10,500 bases of DNA from UMGS946 sp048421225 (lineage in GTDB: Bacteria; Bacillota; Clostridia; Christensenellales; CAG-138), in the NCBI GenBank assembly GCA_048421225.1, contig DBFNRV010000059.1, positions 1 to 10,500 of the forward strand, written 5' to 3'. Under the pieces are notes generated by a model. It was not told where the DNA came from. It worked only from the letters and a program-made list of their open reading frames with translations, and made no database searches. A program made the position numbers and the translations under genes. Shown here one piece after another: positions 1 to 5,550 of the stretch; positions within the stretch are counted from its first letter, which is position 1; each line of letters opens with the position of its first letter.

Positions 1-100
1 TATTTAAATCAATTACCCCATTATAGTCTGCCCATTCGCCACATAGTGCCCCATACTTGTGGAGATAATCGTCGTTCTTCTAGTACAGAGCTGAGAGGAT
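1..100 (-). pseudogene. 3' fragment of a lipoprotein paralogue, frameshifted
   Basis: Read on the minus strand, this stretch matches the C-terminal part of the lipoprotein gene at 600-929. The shared residues include E-R-R-L-S-P, then Y-G-x-L-C-x-E-W-x-D-Y-N. Homology begins abruptly at about base 100, with no signal peptide, RBS or start codon upstream; the 30 bases between it and the next gene (101-129) look unrelated. Relative to the intact copy, about one base is missing near 52-62, so the downstream part is out of frame and the upstream frame runs into a stop. It therefore looks like a truncated, dead copy at the downstream end of the array. The left window edge cuts the region, so I cannot see whether it continues. 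Confidence 0.7.
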
Positions 101-129
101 GGCCAAGCACGGCTAATTTCGTCCGTTAC

Positions 130-453
130 TCACCCACTATACTCATCTACATATTCCTTAGTATAATCATGCCACTCGTCATATAATGCTGCATAATCAT
201 CCGGAGAAAGCGGTTCATCCAACACCATCGGGGAGGGCAGTGGAGAGCTTTCGACCCAATACTTGTTTCGATAGTAATCCATGCAAAACTCCTCGGTCAC
301 CCAGTCTGGCAGCTTATCCTTCCTGTCCTTATAAAATTCATGGACAATCTGTTCATATGGCTTCTGCTTTTTTGAACAGGCGGGCAATACAATCAGCATG
401 GCAGCAATCATAAGGATAAGAGCCGCAATCACAATTTTTTTTGCCGGTTTCAT
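130..453 (-). CDS. Small lipoprotein of unknown function, array copy 3
   Basis: This gene encodes a 107-residue predicted lipoprotein. A lysine-containing N-terminus (M-K-P-A-K-K) leads into a hydrophobic helix (about residues 7-23) and a lipobox L-P-A-C, with Cys26 the expected lipidated residue, so the mature part of about 80 residues should sit on the outer face of the membrane. The mature start (S-K-K-Q-K-P-Y-E-Q-I-V-H-E-F-Y) is shared with the two neighbouring copies; the end, from about residue 60, is its own. I chose the ATG at 453 because AGGAGG lies 11 nt upstream; longer readings would place the start upstream of that RBS. It has the best promoter of the array (508-536). I do not recognise a family. 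The mature domain is rich in aromatic and acidic residues and could be a ligand- or partner-binding module, but that is a guess. Confidence 0.8.
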   Translation of the reverse strand: MKPAKKIVIAALILMIAAMLIVLPACSKKQKPYEQIVHEFYKDRKDKLPDWVTEEFCMDYYRNKYWVESSPLPSPMVLDEPLSPDDYAALYDEWHDYTKEYVDEYSG

Positions 454-507
454 AGCACTACAAACCTCCTTTTGAATTGTCAACATATAAGATACCTTAT
501 ATGATAC

Positions 508-536
508 ATAATAAACATACTACACGTTGTTGTCAA
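508..536 (-). promoter_or_regulatory. Promoter of lipoprotein copy 3
   Basis: On the minus strand a perfect -35 TTGACA (531-536) and a -10 TATTAT (508-513) are separated by 17 bp. This is a strong sigma-A-type promoter, some 55 bp upstream of the gene's start codon at 453. Confidence 0.75.
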
Positions 537-599
537 CCTTTTTATCAATATATTGCATAGATCCGAATTAAGATACTAAATTTTCTAAGTTAATTTTGA

Positions 600-929
600 T
601 TATTTGCTTGAACCCCCTTCACCAGCATAATAATCCTTATTGTAGTCTACCCATTCGTCGCATAGTGTTCCATATTCATCAGGAGATAATCGGCGTTCTC
701 CCAGTATGGAACTGGGAGGATCATTAGAGTTCGAATATAAGGACCTATAAAACTCTATGCAGAACTCCTCGGTGACCCAATCGGGCAGCTTATCCTTCCT
801 GTCCTGATAAAACTCATGGACAATGTGTTCATATGGCTTCTGCTTTTTTGAACAGGCGGGCAATACAATCAGCATGGCAGCAATGATAAGGATAAGAGCC
901 GCAATCACAATTTTTTTTGCCGGTTTCAT
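600..929 (-). CDS. Small lipoprotein of unknown function, array copy 2
   Basis: This gene encodes a 109-residue lipoprotein paralogue of its neighbours, with the same signal peptide and L-P-A-C lipobox (Cys26). From 785 to 959 the DNA, covering the RBS, signal peptide and first mature residues, differs from copy 3 (309-483) at only four of 175 positions by my count. The C-terminal half instead resembles copy 1 (S-L-Y, N-D-P-P, then E-W-V-D-Y-N-K-D-Y-Y-A-G-E), and extends it by a short Gly/Ser tail (G-G-S-S-K). The ATG at 929 is chosen for the AGGAGG placed 11 nt upstream. It is exported and membrane-anchored; its function is unknown. Its promoter has lost sequence compared with copy 3, so expression may differ. 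Confidence 0.8.
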   Translation of the reverse strand: MKPAKKIVIAALILIIAAMLIVLPACSKKQKPYEHIVHEFYQDRKDKLPDWVTEEFCIEFYRSLYSNSNDPPSSILGERRLSPDEYGTLCDEWVDYNKDYYAGEGGSSK

Positions 930-964
930 AGCACTACAAACCTCCTTTTGAATTGTCAATATAT

Positions 965-993
965 AAGATATTTATACTACGCGTTGTTGTCAA
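965..993 (-). promoter_or_regulatory. Altered promoter of lipoprotein copy 2
   Basis: The -35 TTGACA (988-993) and the sequence after it match copy 3. About 19 bp that contain copy 3's -10 TATTAT are missing. The best hexamer at 17-bp spacing is now TATCTT (965-970), so the promoter is probably kept but weaker. Confidence 0.5.
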
Positions 994-1099
994 TCTTTTT
1001 ATCAATATGTTGCATAGATCCGAATTAAGATACTAAATTTTAAACAAGTTTTCCTGAATCCTTCAAGTTAAATTGATTATTTGCTTGAACCCCCTATTT

Positions 1100-1417
1100 T
1101 CACTCTCCAGCATAATAATCCTTATTATAGTCTACCCACTCGCCATATAGGACACCGTAATCCTCAGGGGATACCCGTTCAATAGGATTTGGCGAAAAAT
1201 TAGGGGGATCATTAGTATTCCAATATAAGGACCTGTAAAACTCCAGACAATACTCCTCGGTGACCCAGTCGGGAAGCTTATCCCTCCTATCCTGATAAAA
1301 CTCATGGACAATCTGTTCATATGGTTTCTGTTTTTTTGAACAGGCGGGCAATACAATCAGCATGGCTGCAATGATAAGGATAAGAGCCGCAAATATAAAT
1401 CTCTTTGCCGGTTTCAT
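1100..1417 (-). CDS. Small lipoprotein of unknown function, array copy 1
   Basis: This gene encodes a 105-residue predicted lipoprotein with a hydrophobic signal segment and L-P-A-C lipobox (Cys26). The mature part starts with the family's shared S-K-K-Q-K-P-Y-E-Q-I-V block, followed by D-K-L-P-D-W-V-T-E-E and a variable C-terminal half. The signal peptide differs slightly from the other copies (M-K-P-A-K-R-F-I-F). The ATG at 1417 follows AGGAGG by 11 nt. The gene stops a few codons earlier than copy 2 because of a small insertion near its 3' end. It lacks the family promoter directly upstream: its RBS is joined to the middle of a decayed copy (1440-1527), so it probably depends on the promoter at 1607-1636. 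Function unknown. Confidence 0.8.
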   Translation of the reverse strand: MKPAKRFIFAALILIIAAMLIVLPACSKKQKPYEQIVHEFYQDRRDKLPDWVTEEYCLEFYRSLYWNTNDPPNFSPNPIERVSPEDYGVLYGEWVDYNKDYYAGE

Positions 1418-1439
1418 AGCGCTACAAACCTCCTTTTGC

Positions 1440-1527
1440 GGACAATCTGTTCATATGGCTGCTGCTTTTTTGAGCAGGCGGGCAATCAATCAGCATGGCT
1501 GCAATGATAAGGATAAGAGCCGCAATT
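1440..1527 (-). pseudogene. 5'-half remnant of a fourth lipoprotein copy
   Basis: Read on the minus strand, this matches the signal-peptide and early mature region of the lipoprotein genes (G-L-L-type hydrophobic stretch, lipobox region, then K-K-Q-Q-P-Y-E-Q-I-V). The expected RBS and start codon are replaced by unrelated sequence with stop codons. One base is missing near 1485-1487 inside the lipobox region. The homology ends within the mature region and joins directly to the RBS of copy 1 at about 1438. The most direct explanation is a deletion that removed the rest of this gene plus the promoter of copy 1. The frame after the deletion stays open and ends in TGA (1414-1416), overlapping copy 1's ATG; this may be chance. 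Confidence 0.7.
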
Positions 1528-1606
1528 ACAGTATCTATAATAATACAAGCATAATACGAGCCTCAATCACAAATTGAATTATGATAAATACCTTATATTA
1601 TAACTA

Positions 1607-1636
1607 ATAATACGCATATAGAACTATCAAAGTCAA
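1607..1636 (-). promoter_or_regulatory. Promoter upstream of the remnant and copy 1
   Basis: A minus-strand -35 TTGACT (1631-1636) and -10 TATTAT (1607-1612) are 18 bp apart. The downstream sequence (TATAAGGTAT, then AATTCAA) resembles that after the copy 3 promoter, so this is probably the original promoter of the decayed copy. It lies downstream of the rpsO terminator and is the likely source of transcription for copy 1, with a leader of about 180 nt that includes the remnant. Confidence 0.6.
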
Positions 1637-1650
1637 TATTCTCTTTTTAT

Positions 1651-1692
1651 TAAAAAAGCGGGGAACCTGAGCTGTCAAAACCCAATCCCCGC
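1651..1692 (-). terminator. Rho-independent terminator after rpsO
   Basis: On the minus strand GCGGGGA (1686-1692) pairs with TCCCCGC (1658-1664) across a 21-nt loop, followed directly by six T residues. It lies about 30 bp after the rpsO stop codon and separates the conserved operon from the lipoprotein array. Confidence 0.85.
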
Positions 1693-1723
1693 AGTTTATG
1701 CATATTAACTTAGCCGTTTAGAA

Positions 1724-1987
1724 TTACTTTCTCAGGTTAAGGCTCGCAATTATGGACCTATAGCGTTCAATGTCCTTTGCCTTGAGATAGTTAAGCAACC
1801 CCCTGCGCTTACCAACCATCTTGAGAAGGCCCCTACGGGAGTGATGATCCTTTTTGTTCTGCTTGAGGTGCTCGTTAAGGTGGTTGATTCGAGAGGTAAG
1901 TATTGCTATCTGTACCTCCGGTGAACCCGTATCGCCCTCATGGAGCTTATACTGTTCGATAATCTGAGTTTTTAAGTCCTTATCCAC
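1724..1987 (-). CDS. rpsO: 30S ribosomal protein S15
   Basis: This gene encodes an 87-residue S15, the usual length for the family. The protein binds the central-domain three-way junction of 16S rRNA early in 30S assembly. Recognisable blocks are G-D-T-G-S-P-E-V-Q-I near residue 20, the region around H-L-K-x-N-K-K-D-H-H-S-R-R-G-L, and the conserved K-R-R-x-L-L-x-Y-L near residue 60. The start is a GTG at 1987, with AGGAGG 8 nt upstream and no competing in-frame ATG. It has its own promoter (2078-2106) and a folded leader, and ends at a strong terminator, so it can be expressed as a single gene as well as from the upstream operon. In many Firmicutes pnp follows rpsO; here it does not. Confidence 0.97.
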   Translation of the reverse strand: MDKDLKTQIIEQYKLHEGDTGSPEVQIAILTSRINHLNEHLKQNKKDHHSRRGLLKMVGKRRGLLNYLKAKDIERYRSIIASLNLRK

Positions 1988-2012
1988 TTCTGTTTCCTCC
2001 TAATTTTCATAT

Positions 2013-2061
2013 CCCCGGCAACTGCGCCTGACGTTGGAGTTTCGCCAAACAAAGCAACGGG
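2013..2061 (-). promoter_or_regulatory. Folded rpsO leader, candidate S15 autoregulatory site
   Basis: In the predicted transcript CCC (2059-2061) can pair with GGG (2013-2016), and GGC (2044-2046) plus AACT (2038-2041) can pair with AGTT and GCC (2017-2023), leaving a bulged GA. The structure lies just before the RBS. S15 represses its own synthesis through structured leaders in several bacteria; that this one does so is inference. Confidence 0.4.
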
Positions 2062-2077
2062 TCTAATCTACTAAATA

Positions 2078-2106
2078 ATCATAACATATGTAACCAAGAT
2101 TGTAAA
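2078..2106 (-). promoter_or_regulatory. rpsO promoter
   Basis: A minus-strand -35 TTTACA (2101-2106) and -10 TATGAT (2078-2083) are separated by 17 bp, in the gap between ribF and rpsO. Transcription would begin near 2071 and give a leader of about 80 nt. Confidence 0.7.
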
Positions 2107-2119
2107 CATGGTTTGGGAT

Positions 2120-3010
2120 CTATTTTGCCGCCCTCAGAGTAAAATACTCCTTTGCGCACCGCACATCCTCATGAATCTGCGCAGCCAGGTCGGGCACCGA
2201 GGGGAACTTTCGGTCGTCCCTCAGCCGCTTAAGGAACTCAACTCTGAGAGCCATGCCATAGATGTCGCCGGAAAAGTTGAGTATATGCGTTTCCACTGTC
2301 GTTTCCATGCCGCCCACGGTGGGGTTGGTTCCGACATTGGTAAGCGACTGCATTGCTTTCCCGTCGATCTTTGCAAGCGTTACGTAAACGCCGCTTTTGG
2401 GAAGCACCTTGCCTCTTATACCTTTGAAATTAGCGGTAGGGAAGCCCATTGAGCGGCCTATTTTTCTGCTGCCTACTATATGCGACGTAATGGCGTATGG
2501 TGCGCCAAGCAATATATTGGCTTCTTCGAGATCACCCGATTCTATCAGCCTTCTGATTCTGGAGCTTGACACAGCAATTCCCTCAAGCTTTACCGGAGGA
2601 ACTACTGATGTTTCAAAACCAAGACCATTGCCAAGCTTCAGCATGGTCTCCGCATTTCCGGCGCCTCCGGCCCCGAATGAATAGTTAAACCCCATTACCG
2701 CGTGTTTCATGCCATAATCATTTACCAGCATAGCTGCAAAATCGGCGGGCTGCGTATTAGCCATCGTCGCGTCGAATTGCACGGCCTCAACGTCTATTCC
2801 AAGGGATCTAAGGATTGAAATGCGCTCCTCGCTTGTGGTAAGCATTCGTGGGAGAGTTCCAAACAACTCGCAAGGATGGTTTAAAAACGTAAATACAATG
2901 GGTTTGTATCCTGTTTCGGTCGAAACTTTAAGGGCAGTCCTTATCAGCTCCCTATGTCCTATATGTACCCCGTCGAACATCCCCAGCGCAATAACCGACC
3001 CTTTACACAT
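2120..3010 (-). CDS. ribF: Bifunctional riboflavin kinase / FAD synthetase
   Basis: This cytoplasmic enzyme of 296 residues phosphorylates riboflavin to FMN and adenylylates FMN to FAD. The N-terminal nucleotidyltransferase domain shows G-M-F-D-G-V-H-I-G-H (residues 10-19), G-F-N-Y-S-F-G (about 107-113) and S-S-S-R-I-R (about 148-153). The C-terminal kinase domain carries G-F-P-T-A-N (about 189-194) and continues to T-N-V-G-T-N-P-T, V-E-T-H-I-L-N-F and a final helix. Length and both domains are normal. The start is taken as the ATG at 3010; a TTG directly before it (3013) is also possible, as a GAGG motif lies 6 to 9 nt upstream of either. It follows truB by only 15 bp, so the two are co-transcribed. 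Confidence 0.95.
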   Translation of the reverse strand: MCKGSVIALGMFDGVHIGHRELIRTALKVSTETGYKPIVFTFLNHPCELFGTLPRMLTTSEERISILRSLGIDVEAVQFDATMANTQPADFAAMLVNDYGMKHAVMGFNYSFGAGGAGNAETMLKLGNGLGFETSVVPPVKLEGIAVSSSRIRRLIESGDLEEANILLGAPYAITSHIVGSRKIGRSMGFPTANFKGIRGKVLPKSGVYVTLAKIDGKAMQSLTNVGTNPTVGGMETTVETHILNFSGDIYGMALRVEFLKRLRDDRKFPSVPDLAAQIHEDVRCAKEYFTLRAAK

Positions 3011-3025
3011 CAATATACACCTCGT

Positions 3026-3925
3026 TCAATTCAACATAAGGCTAATTCTGAGTTTGCCGTTATCAACCGCGCCAAGCCCCAGGAACTCATCGTCAAGATA
3101 GACCCTGTATAAAGCGTCCGCACCGCTACAAGCAGCGCCGCTGTAAGGGATTTCCGCCCCATTTATCAGCATCCTGCGTTGCTTTGGGTTATTAAGGTCT
3201 ATGCGGATTTCGGGAATATGGCTTACAGCGGCGTCAACAGGCGTCAACGCGCCGCCGAGTAGGCCGCGCTCCTTCATATCCCTTAATTCAGCAATGGAGT
3301 AAGCGTTCTCAACAACATGTTCACCGGATAGCGTTCTCAATAAAAACCTCATATGGGCATATGTGCCCAGGGCAATCCCTATATCATGGCAGAGCGTCCT
3401 TATATATGTGCCCTTTGAACACAGGATGGACATTAAAAATCTATTATGCCCGGTTTGCCTTATTATATCAAGGGAATAAATCGTAATTGTCCTCAGCTTT
3501 TCACGGATAGGGGCGCCGGCGCGGGCCAGCTTATAAAGCTTTACGCCATCCTGATTGGCCGCCGAGTAGATAGGTACGCATTGCTCTATGTTTCCCGTGA
3601 ACCTTGGCAGGATGTCAATAAGCTCTACAAGGTTAACGCGTTTATCACATTCGCCGGTAACCTGGCCGTAAGAATCCTGCGTATCGGTTGACACGCCAAA
3701 TTCTATCTCAGCTATATACTCTTTTTTCTTGTCCACAAGGTGATCGAACAGGCGGGTAGCACGGCCTACGCATACCAGCAGCACTCCCGCGGCGCCCGGG
3801 TCCAACGTGCCGGCATGCCCGATTCTCTTTATTTCAAATATTCTCCTCAGATCCGTTACAACGTCTGAGGACGTAAGCCCAGGGGGCTTAAGCACCGAAA
3901 GCACGCCCTCATACCGGCGTTCCAT
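3026..3925 (-). CDS. truB: tRNA pseudouridine-55 synthase
   Basis: TruB converts U55 in the T-loop of tRNA to pseudouridine. The protein has 299 residues. It opens with G-V-L-S-V-L-K-P-P-G-L-T-S, and carries the catalytic motif G-H-A-G-T-L-D-P with Asp42 the expected catalytic aspartate. K-K-E-Y-I-A-E-I-E-F-G and C-S-K-G-T-Y-I-R-T-L are further family blocks, and the last 60 residues resemble a PUA-like end. I chose the ATG at 3925 because GAGGG sits 7 nt upstream and the protein then begins as TruB proteins normally do. A reading from a TTG at 3979 adds 18 residues, lacks a good RBS and overlaps a likely promoter -10 box. The gap to nrnA is 89 bp. Confidence 0.95.
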   Translation of the reverse strand: MERRYEGVLSVLKPPGLTSSDVVTDLRRIFEIKRIGHAGTLDPGAAGVLLVCVGRATRLFDHLVDKKKEYIAEIEFGVSTDTQDSYGQVTGECDKRVNLVELIDILPRFTGNIEQCVPIYSAANQDGVKLYKLARAGAPIREKLRTITIYSLDIIRQTGHNRFLMSILCSKGTYIRTLCHDIGIALGTYAHMRFLLRTLSGEHVVENAYSIAELRDMKERGLLGGALTPVDAAVSHIPEIRIDLNNPKQRRMLINGAEIPYSGAACSGADALYRVYLDDEFLGLGAVDNGKLRISLMLN

Positions 3926-3978
3926 TTCAATTCCCTCTGCGTAATTATTAATCATACGTTTTTTTAATTCCGCGTTCA

Positions 3979-4007
3979 ATATTATTTAGTATATCTTAGA
4001 ATTTCAA
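3979..4007 (-). promoter_or_regulatory. Possible internal promoter before truB
   Basis: A minus-strand -35 TTGAAA (4002-4007) and -10 TAATAT (3979-3984) are 17 bp apart in the AT-rich gap between nrnA and truB. It could give truB and ribF their own transcription inside the operon. Confidence 0.45.
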
Positions 4008-4014
4008 TAGCCGG

Positions 4015-4992
4015 CTAGTCCGCGGCCAAACCATTTTTTAGAGCCTTTTCCGACGCATCGAGTATCATCGCCCTGGTTCGCGTCAGGGCAAAATGCGACG
4101 TAAAGCCCGCCGCCCTTGCGTGGCCGCCGCCGCCAAACCTTTCGGATAGCTTTGCAACGTCGGCATAATCCTTAGACCGCATGCTTACCTTATAAGAGCC
4201 GTCGCGGGCCTGACGTACAAACACCGCTATTTCAACGGTATCTATGTCCCTGATATGCTCCACAATGCCTTCGCAATCGTCGTTAGTGGCCCCAACGGAC
4301 GCCATATCATCCTGATCCACCACTATTAGCCCAATCCTTCCATCTTCAAACAGCTCAAGCCGGTTTAACGCCCTTCCCAGCATGCGCAGCTTTGAACACG
4401 GGAAGTTAGAGTAGATCAGCCGGTTAAGCCTTGACGCGTCGGCGCCCGCTTCAATGAGCTTTGACGCGGTCAAAAGGGAATTCGGAGTGGTGTTGCTGTG
4501 CGAGAACCTTCCGGTGTCTGTAAGCACTGCCGTATAAAGGCACGTGGCTATATCGCTGTCGATCGCCACCCCCATTATATTGGCAAGCTCGAATATTATC
4601 TCGCCCGTTGACGACGTGCCGCCGGATATATAGTTTGTTTGCGCGAATCCGGTATTTGTGGCGTGATGGTCTATTACAACGGTTGTTTCGGCAGCGTCAA
4701 AAAGCTTTGCCGCGCTGCCCATGCGATGCTTATCAGCGCAGTCCACGGCTATCACGCAGCCGGTGCGTTTGGCGTCCGCGGCGTGTGCGATCCACTCGGC
4801 TCCCGGCAGGAATCCGTATATGGGCGGCACCCGCCCGTCGCATACGGGCTGGCTGCGCTTGCCCATAGCCTCAAGGATTAACTGAAGACCCAACATAGAG
4901 CCAAGCGCGTCGCCATCGGGCGATACATGAGCGACGAGAGTAAAATCATCGCTGCATGATATAATGGATGCGATTTCGTTTAGGCTATTCAT
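4015..4992 (-). CDS. nrnA: DHH-family phosphoesterase, NrnA-like nano-RNase / pAp phosphatase
   Basis: This 325-residue protein has the full DHH/DHHA1 layout. Motif I is H-V-S-P-D-G-D-A-L-G-S (His22, Asp26, Asp28), followed by the metal-binding Asp84 in A-V-D-C-A-D, the signature D-H-H at 108-110, and T-D-T-G-R-F further on. The C-terminal DHHA1 domain has the substrate-binding F-G-G-G-G-H-A-R-A-A-G-F near residues 288-299. Proteins of this kind degrade short oligoribonucleotides to mononucleotides and can dephosphorylate pAp, and this position between rbfA and truB is typical for Firmicutes. The start ATG at 4992 overlaps the rbfA stop by 8 bp (ATGAATAG), which suggests coupled translation. 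All metal ligands I can check are present. Confidence 0.92.
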   Translation of the reverse strand: MNSLNEIASIISCSDDFTLVAHVSPDGDALGSMLGLQLILEAMGKRSQPVCDGRVPPIYGFLPGAEWIAHAADAKRTGCVIAVDCADKHRMGSAAKLFDAAETTVVIDHHATNTGFAQTNYISGGTSSTGEIIFELANIMGVAIDSDIATCLYTAVLTDTGRFSHSNTTPNSLLTASKLIEAGADASRLNRLIYSNFPCSKLRMLGRALNRLELFEDGRIGLIVVDQDDMASVGATNDDCEGIVEHIRDIDTVEIAVFVRQARDGSYKVSMRSKDYADVAKLSERFGGGGHARAAGFTSHFALTRTRAMILDASEKALKNGLAAD

Positions 4993-5350
4993 CGGCAGGG
5001 CCCTTATCTGAGGCCATAACCTCGTTGATCACCTTTGATATATGCACGCTGTATTCGATGGAATCGTCCTTGATGAACACCAACTTTGGAATTCGCCGGA
5101 TATCTATGCGGCGTCTAAGCTCCCGGGCGATAAAACCCGATGCGTGGTTCAGCGCTTCTATAGTATCCTTACGAATTTGTTCATCCTTGTCATAAACGCT
5201 TACCCGCACCTTGCACAGCATAAGGTCGCTTGTTACGTCAGATGTCATAATTGTAGTCATTGGCGAGATCCTGGGGTCCTTAAGCTCCCTTAAAACATCG
5301 CTTAATCCCTTCTTTATCTCCTCGCCAACCCTGTCATACCTGTTTATCAT
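4985..5350 (-). CDS. rbfA: Ribosome-binding factor A
   Basis: RbfA binds the immature 30S subunit and helps to mature the 5' end region of 16S rRNA. The 121 residues are normal for the family. They start M-I-N-R-Y-D-R-V-G-E-E-I and continue with L-R-E-L-K-D-P-R-I and V-R-V-S-V-Y; the R-R-I-D-I-R-R-I-P-K-L-V-F stretch belongs to the single KH-like fold. The ATG at 5350 follows GGAG by 7 nt. The gene is separated from infB by 200 bp containing a hairpin, and from nrnA by nothing: the two overlap by 8 bp. A TATAAT-like sequence lies just upstream (about 5363-5368), but no convincing -35 goes with it. Confidence 0.96.
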   Translation of the reverse strand: MINRYDRVGEEIKKGLSDVLRELKDPRISPMTTIMTSDVTSDLMLCKVRVSVYDKDEQIRKDTIEALNHASGFIARELRRRIDIRRIPKLVFIKDDSIEYSVHISKVINEVMASDKGPADE

Positions 5351-5436
5351 TAGCCTTCTCCAGTTTATTATATATATTAGACTGACAACGGAATGGGCTG
5401 CATCAATCCTTTCCGTATACCCCTATAGTTCTCTTT

Positions 5437-5497
5437 AAAGGCGGAGCCAATCCATAAACCGGACAATGGTCCCGTATATTGCAACGCCTCCGCCTTT
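5437..5497 (-). repeat. Inverted repeat in the infB-rbfA gap
   Basis: A perfect 10-bp inverted repeat, AAAGGCGGAG (5437-5446) and CTCCGCCTTT (5488-5497), encloses a 41-nt loop. The loop holds a second small stem, GGAC/GTCC around AATG (5461-5472). In the operon transcript this is a branched hairpin after infB. No T-tract follows it on the minus strand, so it is not a standard terminator; an RNA-processing or mRNA-stability element is possible. Confidence 0.6.
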
Positions 5498-5550
5498 CAC
5501 TTATAAAATTTTTTTACCGAACTCGCTGTGGCTTTCACTGAGGGTTGGGT

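Larger units (their letters stand above)
1..1530 (-). repeat. Tandem lipoprotein gene array
   Basis: Five directly repeated, related units occupy this stretch: three intact genes and a decayed copy at each end. The repeat unit includes the intergenic DNA: a block of about 40 bp upstream of the promoters (roughly 537-580 and 994-1039) is almost identical in two intervals, as is the 3' tail after copies 1 and 2 (about 594-615 and 1074-1098). No transposase, integrase or terminal inverted repeat is visible, so unequal recombination within the array is the simplest origin. Confidence 0.8.

Noticed and set aside
1132..1356. Alternative 74-codon minus-strand frame inside lipoprotein copy 1
   Set aside because: It is out of frame with the conserved family reading, which has an RBS, signal peptide and lipobox shared with two paralogues.
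1..1640. Insertion sequence or CRISPR as an explanation of the repeats
   Set aside because: The repeats are whole genes with promoters, not short regularly spaced repeats, and no transposase or terminal inverted repeats are visible.
5430..5520. Rho-independent terminator in the infB-rbfA gap
   Set aside because: The hairpin is perfect, but no T-tract follows on the minus strand. On the plus strand the T-run starts about 14 nt after the stem, and no plus-strand gene ends there.
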